Assembly: GCA_964347035.1 (NCBI GenBank)
Contig: CAYFXE010000073.1
Coordinates: 1-6,103, forward strand
DNA length: 6,103 nucleotides
Source of the DNA: CAYFXE01 sp964347035
Lineage (GTDB): Bacteria; Acidobacteriota; Aminicenantia; Aminicenantales; Aminicenantaceae
Reading direction: 5' to 3'
The notes below the pieces were generated by a model. It had not been told where the DNA came from. It made no database searches and worked only from the letters and a program-made list of their open reading frames with translations. The position numbers and the translations under genes are program-made. This document shows positions 1 through 4,252 of this stretch, piece by piece (positions within the stretch are counted from its first letter, which is position 1; the number at the start of each line of letters is the position of its first letter).

Positions 1-747
1 GGAGCGGCACCTTTAAATAAAGCCGTTGCAGAATTTTTCCATGCCTGCGGCATCCTCGTCCTTGAAGGCATAGGCATGACCGAAAACACCTCGTTCTCGA
101 ACGTTAACCTTTACGATAACTATAAGTTTGGGACATGTGGCCCCCCAGGACTGGAGATCGAACAAAAAATTGCACCAGATGGTGAAGTGTTGTTCAGGGG
201 TAAAAACGTCATGCTCGGTTACTATAAGGATCCCGAAATGACGGCCGAAACGATTGACAAAGATGGCTGGCTTTATACAGGAGATATCGGTGAAATCGAT
301 GAGGATGGTTTTTTGCGCATAACCGACCGGAAGAAGGATTTAATCGTGACCTCGGGCGGAAAAAATATCGCCCCACAGCGAATCGAAAAAATCATGCTGA
401 CGTCACGCTTCATAAATCAGATAGTGGTCTATGGCGAAAGGAAGAAGTGTCTTACAGGCGTGGTCACATTGGATCAGGATGAAGTGAAACAGTGGGCAAT
501 CAAGAAGGGCATTCAGTTCAGTAACTGGAAGGAGCTTTCTGAGCACCCGAGAATCGTAGAATTGATCGATAACGAAATCCAGGAGAGAAACAAATCCGTT
601 TCCTCATTCGAGACTTTAAAAAAAGTTTTAATAGAGCCCACCGAATTCACCACCGAAGGCGGAGAACTGACATCATCTTTGAAAATCAAACGAAATGTCG
701 TAACAGACAAGTACAAAGATCGGCTTGATGCGTTGTATGAAGATTAA
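1..747 (+). CDS. Long-chain acyl-CoA synthetase (AMP-forming), C-terminal fragment
   Basis: This enzyme activates a fatty acid with ATP to an acyl-adenylate and then transfers it to CoA in the cytoplasm. The reading frame is open from base 1, so the N-terminal part lies to the left; 248 codons are present of roughly 600 usual for the FadD15/AMP-dependent long-chain synthetase group. Codons 1-4 (GAAP) are the tail of the conserved GGAPL segment. Residues 22-30 (EGIGMTENT) form the adenine/acyl-binding motif. Residues 89-95 (GWLYTGD) and 103-113 (GFLRITDRKKD) are the core A7/A8 adenylation motifs, followed by the hinge segment SGGKNIAP (118-125). The end (LTSSLKIKR near the C-terminus) matches the usual LTPTLKxKR tail. 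An in-frame ATG at 76 is internal, inside the TENT motif, and is not a real start. No strong terminator is seen after the TAA. Family is sure; substrate chain length is not readable. Confidence 0.93.
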   Translation, partial: GAAPLNKAVAEFFHACGILVLEGIGMTENTSFSNVNLYDNYKFGTCGPPGLEIEQKIAPDGEVLFRGKNVMLGYYKDPEMTAETIDKDGWLYTGDIGEIDEDGFLRITDRKKDLIVTSGGKNIAPQRIEKIMLTSRFINQIVVYGERKKCLTGVVTLDQDEVKQWAIKKGIQFSNWKELSEHPRIVELIDNEIQERNKSVSSFETLKKVLIEPTEFTTEGGELTSSLKIKRNVVTDKYKDRLDALYED

Positions 748-886
748 GCTTAACAGAAAAACATGTCAACAAAGTGTCCTCAGTATCGCCTTGAAAATCC
801 CTACAGATTACGACAGGAACAAAGTCTTGGTTTGGTATAGATCTAGCATTTCCCACAATTCTCTGATAATAATATAAGAAACTTTT

Positions 887-916
887 TTGACAGTTCATTA
901 AAAGATCTATCTCTAT
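887..916 (+). promoter_or_regulatory. Weak candidate promoter upstream of the cyclase gene
   Basis: A perfect TTGACA (887-892) lies in an AT-rich stretch of the 186-bp gap before the cyclase start. No good -10 box sits 16-18 bases downstream; the nearest TATAAA (914-919) is 21 bases away and would start transcription too close to the ribosome binding site. A GATAAT at 865-870 is an alternative -10 without a convincing -35. The gap itself suggests that the cyclase is transcribed separately from the synthetase, but the exact promoter is a guess. Confidence 0.2.
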
Positions 917-933
917 AAAAGGAGGGAAATAGG

Positions 934-1752
934 ATGAAAATTCAACAAAATATATCAAAGATTATTCTCCTTATAGCATTCGTGGTCATTTATATTAACT
1001 GCACCTCTCCTCCTTCGAGTGATATCGAGGGAGAGATATTGGACATGACTTATCCCTTTGATGAGAACTCTATCTACTGGCCAACAGCCAAGCCGTTCCA
1101 ACTGGTGAAGGTTTTCTGGGGTATTTCAGAGGGTGGTTATTGGTATGCGTCCAATGAATTCAGTGCTTCAGAACACGGAGGAACCCATGCCGACGCTCCG
1201 ATTCATTTTGCCGAGAACGGACGGACAATGGACCGGATTCCTCTGGAAGAGTGGATAGGCCCAGCAGTTAAGATTGATGTCACCATGAAATGCGAGGAGG
1301 ATCGGGATTATCTCCTTACTGTTGCTGACATCGAAATGTGGGAGGAAGTATACGGAAAGATACCTGAGGGCGCTTGGGTCATCATGTATACGGGAATCGA
1401 TACCAAGTTTTACCCCGACAAAAAGAAAGTCCTCGGAACAGAGAAGATGGGTGCAGAAGCTGTTCCTGAGTTGAGCTTTCCTGGGTTCTCTCCTGAATCC
1501 GTGGAGTTTCTCGCCAAAGAAAGAAACATCACCGGAATCGCCATCGACACGCCGAGCATCGATTACGGAAAATCCAAGGAGTTTAAGGTTCATCAAATAC
1601 TTTTCGCAGCCGATAAACTGGCTTTGGAGAATATCGCCAACCTGGATAAACTTCCGGCGAGTGGAGCCATGCTCTATGTCATCCCGATGCTCATTAAAGA
1701 TGGCACAGGAGCCCCGGCCCGGGTCTTTGCTGTCGGGGTCAGACCTTCATAA
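934..1752 (+). CDS. Cyclase/kynurenine-formamidase family metal hydrolase, probable lipoprotein
   Basis: This is a 272-residue member of the cyclase family (PF04199), which includes KynB formamidase and isatin hydrolase; these use metal ions to hydrolyse amide or lactam bonds. The metal-site motif HxGTHxDxPxH is intact at residues 81-91 (H81, H85, D87, H91). H220 and E232 have the 12-residue spacing of the distal metal ligands of KynB. The family end segment (NLDKLP, then KDGTGAPAR) is also present. Residues 1-23 form a basic start, a hydrophobic core and a Cys (IYINC at 19-23), followed by a Ser/Pro-rich linker. This resembles a lipoprotein signal, but Asn before Cys is not a canonical lipobox, so simple export is possible. 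GGAGGG at 921-926 lies 7 bases before the ATG and supports this start. The last five codons (GVRPS) and the stop come from the palindromic repeat at 1735. Substrate unknown; no direct link to the molybdenum genes. Confidence 0.9.
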   Translation: MKIQQNISKIILLIAFVVIYINCTSPPSSDIEGEILDMTYPFDENSIYWPTAKPFQLVKVFWGISEGGYWYASNEFSASEHGGTHADAPIHFAENGRTMDRIPLEEWIGPAVKIDVTMKCEEDRDYLLTVADIEMWEEVYGKIPEGAWVIMYTGIDTKFYPDKKKVLGTEKMGAEAVPELSFPGFSPESVEFLAKERNITGIAIDTPSIDYGKSKEFKVHQILFAADKLALENIANLDKLPASGAMLYVIPMLIKDGTGAPARVFAVGVRPS

Positions 1753-1832
1753 CTTTTATAACTTTTATATTTTTTTTGGATGAATATTGCATTTTTTTTC
1801 ACAAACTATGAAACTTATGAAGGTCTGACCCC
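1735..1832. repeat. Palindromic repeat element A (GGGGTCAGACC ends)
   Basis: The outer arms GGGGTCAGACCTTCATAA (1735-1752) and its exact reverse complement (1815-1832) form a perfect 18-bp inverted repeat around a 62-bp, very AT-rich interior. Pairing continues imperfectly for several more bases. The interior holds two tandem copies of AACTTTTAT (1751-1768) and two runs of eight T (1770-1777 and 1792-1799). The left arm encodes the last five residues and stop of the cyclase. The right arm touches the ATG of the NTPase gene and contains its only evident Shine-Dalgarno (GAAGG, 1819-1823). It shares its first ten terminal bases with the element at 4117-4252, so the two look like members of one dispersed REP/MITE-like family. 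No transposase is present in the window. Transcribed, the arms could form a long hairpin, but no T-run follows the right arm. Confidence 0.85.
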
Positions 1833-2351
1833 ATGATTTTTGTCTTGACCGGAGCTGTACATTCTGGAAAAACCACATCCCTGAAATTAATTATTGATAA
1901 GTTGCGAAAAGAAAATTTTCGGATGGATGGCTATTTGAGTGAAGTTGTTTTGGAAAATCAGGAAATTGCTGGGTATGATTTGTTCGATTTGAAAGAAAAG
2001 AAATCGATTCCGTTTATCCGCAGAGAAGGGGAGGAGGATGGGGAAAGGATTGGTATATATTTTTTTGTTCCTCAAGGCTTAGCCAGGGCTAAAGAAATAA
2101 TCCTCAGAAGTCAAGGCGTTGATATCCTCGCCGTGGATGAAGTCGGCCCCCTGGAATTGGCTGGAAAGGGCATCTGGCCAGCTCTCAAGCAAGTCATCTT
2201 CCTGCCAAAACCCGATGCCATTCTTGTTGTCAGGAAGACCATTATCGAGGATTTTCTCGAGTTGGTTGGAAGCCAGGAGGTGAAAATATTCGATACAGAA
2301 GAGAAACGAGTCTCTGAAAGGATTTTAGAAGAAATCAGGAGCATCACTTAA
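1833..2351 (+). CDS. THEP1-type P-loop nucleoside-triphosphatase, putative molybdenum-enzyme maturation factor
   Basis: A 172-residue cytoplasmic NTPase of the THEP1/NTPase_1 family (PF03266), full length for the family (about 170-190). The Walker A loop is GAVHSGKTT (residues 7-15, with K13 and T14). The Walker B region is LAVDEVGPLEL, with D102 and E103; DEVGPLEL is the form common in bacterial members. The family hydrolyses ATP/GTP in vitro and resembles the small GTP-binding protein MobB; its cellular role is generally unsettled. The gene is followed 144 bp downstream by xdhC and then mocA, all on the same strand, so a helper role in loading molybdenum cofactor is plausible but is an inference from position. 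The ATG is the first start after an in-frame TGA at 1818. GAAGG at 1819-1823 lies 9 bases upstream, buried in the right arm of repeat element A, so a hairpin in the leader could hide it. Confidence 0.88.
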   Translation: MIFVLTGAVHSGKTTSLKLIIDKLRKENFRMDGYLSEVVLENQEIAGYDLFDLKEKKSIPFIRREGEEDGERIGIYFFVPQGLARAKEIILRSQGVDILAVDEVGPLELAGKGIWPALKQVIFLPKPDAILVVRKTIIEDFLELVGSQEVKIFDTEEKRVSERILEEIRSIT

Positions 2352-2423
2352 AGGCTGATAGAGCTTGAGAGATAATTTATGAGCGCTGATCGAGAAAACA
2401 ACCGACTATCTACGAATTTTCCC

Positions 2424-2488
2424 GATGTTTCAGAAGTGCCTTGCGGTGAGATGTTTGTTTTAGTATTCTTTGGGTGAAACGAAACATC
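2424..2488 (+). promoter_or_regulatory. Possible alternative hairpins in the xdhC leader
   Basis: The 144-bp gap before xdhC holds GATGTTTC (2424-2431) and GATGTTT (2450-2456). Both are complementary to GAAACATC (2481-2488), just upstream of the xdhC ATG at 2496. Only one of the two could pair with it at a time. The nearer pairing can be extended by three T-A pairs after a two-base mismatch, leaving a loop of about 15 bases. The stems are short and AT-rich, and no conserved riboswitch architecture was recognised. No clear Shine-Dalgarno precedes xdhC: GGGTGA at 2472-2477 is about 18 bases from the ATG, too far. Chance is a reasonable explanation. Confidence 0.2.
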
Positions 2489-2495
2489 CAATTAT

Positions 2496-3547
2496 ATGAA
2501 GAATATCTACACTCATCTTTTGGATTTGCTAGAAGCCAAAAAGCATGTGGCCCTGGCGACCATTATCGAAGCCAAGGGCTCGACTCCTCAGGTGCCCGGA
2601 GCTTCGGCTATATTTTCTTTAGAAGGACTCCTCGATGGGACCTTAGGCGGCGGAATATTGGAAGGCGATGCTCAGAAAAAGGCGCTCAGTACTCTCAATG
2701 AGAAGAAGTCCCTCCATTATGATTTCATTCTTGATGCCGATATCACCGCAGAGGAAGGAGCGATCTGCGGAGGCAGAGTGAAGATCCTAATCGATGCCTC
2801 ACCCGAAGATAATAAAAAGGCTTTTGAACATACAAAACAATCTCTGCTTCGACGACAACCGGGATTACTTAGTACTTGGATTCGAGAATCAGCAGAGGGA
2901 ATCCTATCCATTTCTCGATTTTGGGTGAGACAGAGAGATGATCTTTCGGAATTGGGACATCCACTCTCTGCGTATAGAGAAGATATTGAAAGNNNNNNNN
3001 NNCATTGCTGGCCTTAGAGGAAGGAGGAGAGAATTATCTCTTTCTAGAGCCTTTTTTCCCCTCGGCACAGCTCATAATCGCTGGTGCCGGGCACATCGGC
3101 CGCGCCTTAGCCCATCTCGGAAATCTCTTGGATTTCGAGGTCACAGTCATCGATGACAGGCCTGAGTTTGCCAACACGGAGAATATTCCTGATGCGGACC
3201 ACATCATCGTCGATAATATTGAACAAGCCATGAATGGTCTGCCCTTTGACAGAGATAGCTTTGTTGTGATCGTGACTCGTGGCCACCGGAATGATGCGGA
3301 AGCCCTCCGTCCGTGTATAGGATCAGATGCAGGTTACATCGGGATGATCGGGAGTGCAAAAAAAATAAGCCTGATGCGTGAAAAGTTCCTCGAGGAAGGA
3401 TGGGCGAGGCCTGAGCAGTTTGACCGAGTTTATGCTCCTATCGGTATAGATATAGGTTCGAAGACTGTTGAAGAGATTGCGGTCAGTATTGCTGCGCAAC
3501 TTGTCGAGATCCGCAGCCGAATGAAAAATGAAAGGAGGATAAAATGA
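2496..3547 (+). CDS. xdhC: XdhC/CoxI-family molybdenum cofactor chaperone, split by an assembly gap
   Basis: XdhC proteins bind molybdenum cofactor, protect or help sulfurate it, and insert it into xanthine-dehydrogenase-type enzymes. The first half (2496-2992, about 165 codons) has the N-terminal XdhC_CoxI domain: ATIIEAKGSTPQVPGA, LGGGILEGDA, and the family CGG motif with C91. After the Ns, the second half (from about 3005) has the C-terminal Rossmann domain: IIAGAGHIGRALA (3077 on), IDDRPEFAN, VTRGHRNDAEALR, YIGMIGSAKK and the end motif PIGIDIGSKTVEEIAVSIAAQL. The halves lie in different frames as written, because the 10 Ns do not preserve phase; the true gap length must be 2 mod 3. The combined length of about 345 residues is normal, so little is missing and the gene is probably intact. 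The ATG at 2496 is the first after an in-frame TGA at 2475. The stop overlaps the mocA start (ATGA), indicating one transcript and translational coupling. Confidence 0.9.
2993..3002. other. Assembly gap (10 N) inside xdhC
   Basis: Ten consecutive Ns join two contigs or mask an unresolved stretch. The coding frame is phase 0 (position divisible by 3) before the run and shifted after it, so the number of Ns is a placeholder rather than a measured length. Family alignment logic suggests only a few residues are missing, between the two XdhC domains. Confidence 0.98.
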
Positions 3548-4140
3548 AAATCGGGGCCATGATTCTTGCTGCCGGAGAATCCAAGAGAATGGGCGAGCCT
3601 AAACTCCTTCTCCCTTTTGGGAAAAAGACTATGATCGAAACAATCCTCGACAATGTCATTCGATCAAAGGTGGATGAAGTCCTGGTGGTTCTCGGCGCAG
3701 GAGTTGAAAAAATCAAGAATAAAATCAGGGATTATGATCTTAGAATAACGATCAATCCTCACTTCCAAAAAGGTATGCTGTCCTCTGTTCAATGGGGATT
3801 TCAGGAGATATCAGAGAAAATCCAGGGTGTTTTGGTCTGCCTCGGCGATCAGCCTTCGATTTCTACTGAAATCATCGATAGAATTATTGATGCCTACAAA
3901 GAGACAGGAAAGGGGATCGTCGTCCCGGCCTACAAGAAGAGGAGAGGGCATCCTGTTCTCATCGACATCAAATATCTAGAGGAAATTAAAAGTCTAAGTG
4001 TGGATGTCGGCCTTCGGGGTGTTGTCTATAACCATCCGGAGGATACACTAGAGGTGGAAGTCGACAGCCCAGCCATCCTGCGAGATATCGACAATCCTGA
4101 CGATTACCATAAAGAGCGGGGTCAGACTTTGAAAACTTGA
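3544..4140 (+). CDS. mocA: MocA-type molybdenum cofactor cytidylyltransferase
   Basis: This 198-residue nucleotidyltransferase (MobA-like NTP transferase fold, PF12804) is predicted to transfer CMP from CTP to Mo-molybdopterin, giving the cytosine-dinucleotide cofactor used by molybdenum hydroxylases. The nucleotide loop LAAGESKRMGEPK is at residues 8-20; LAAG rather than MobA-type LAGG favours MocA. CLGDQPS (99-105) carries the metal-binding Asp D102, GHPVL (135-139) is the usual substrate-side motif, and DIDNPDDY (181-188) is the normal family end. GGAGG around 3534-3538 is well placed for the ATG, which overlaps the xdhC stop as ATGA. Co-occurrence with xdhC and a molybdenum hydroxylase subunit strongly supports the role; other sugar- or purine-type NTP transferases are less likely. 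Residues 192-198 (RGQTLKT) and the stop are encoded by the left arm of repeat element B and look like an added tail. Confidence 0.92.
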   Translation: MKIGAMILAAGESKRMGEPKLLLPFGKKTMIETILDNVIRSKVDEVLVVLGAGVEKIKNKIRDYDLRITINPHFQKGMLSSVQWGFQEISEKIQGVLVCLGDQPSISTEIIDRIIDAYKETGKGIVVPAYKKRRGHPVLIDIKYLEEIKSLSVDVGLRGVVYNHPEDTLEVEVDSPAILRDIDNPDDYHKERGQTLKT

Positions 4141-4252
4141 ATTATTTGAATATATTGTCGATATTGAGATAAAATTTGGCTCGCAGAGGAAAGGGTATTC
4201 TAAGGGATTGATGTGATTCTTAAATAATTCAAGTTTTCAAAGTCTGACCCCG
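4117..4252. repeat. Palindromic repeat element B with perfect 31-bp arms
   Basis: The arms at 4117-4147 and 4222-4252 are exact reverse complements over 31 bp (each starts CGGGGTCAGACTTTGAAAAC when read inward) and flank a 74-bp interior. Bases just outside (G4116, A4253) no longer pair, so the ends are sharp. Both arms are coding: read inward from either side, the first seven codons give RGQTLKT then TGA. mocA on the + strand and the hydroxylase gene on the - strand therefore end identically, and the 88 bp between the two genes lie wholly inside the element. It shares GGGGTCAGAC with the ends of the element at 1735-1832; the interiors show no clear similarity. A transcript from either strand could form a very long hairpin, which may help end convergent transcription, but no T-run follows either arm. 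No clear target-site duplication or transposase is seen. Confidence 0.92.

Noticed and set aside
837..910. Inverted pair ATAGATCT (837-844) and AGATCTAT (903-910) before the cyclase gene
   Set aside because: Only 8 bp, AT-rich, built on the common AGATCT palindrome, and widely separated; expected by chance.
1168..1596. Open frame of 142 codons on the - strand opposite the cyclase gene
   Set aside because: The + strand encodes the intact metal-binding motifs of the cyclase here, and the antisense product resembles no family.
1735..1832. Element A as an ordinary intrinsic terminator for the cyclase gene
   Set aside because: The T-runs fall inside the loop rather than after the right arm, and the right arm is followed at once by the NTPase start codon. 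Some effect on termination remains possible.
2379..2477. A 32-codon frame upstream of xdhC, in the same phase, which could be read as UGA (selenocysteine) readthrough into XdhC
   Set aside because: XdhC family members normally begin close to the MKNIYTHLLDLLEAKK segment at 2496, so no N-terminal extension is expected, and no selenocysteine insertion hairpin was recognised. Not listed as a gene; kept only as a possible leader peptide.
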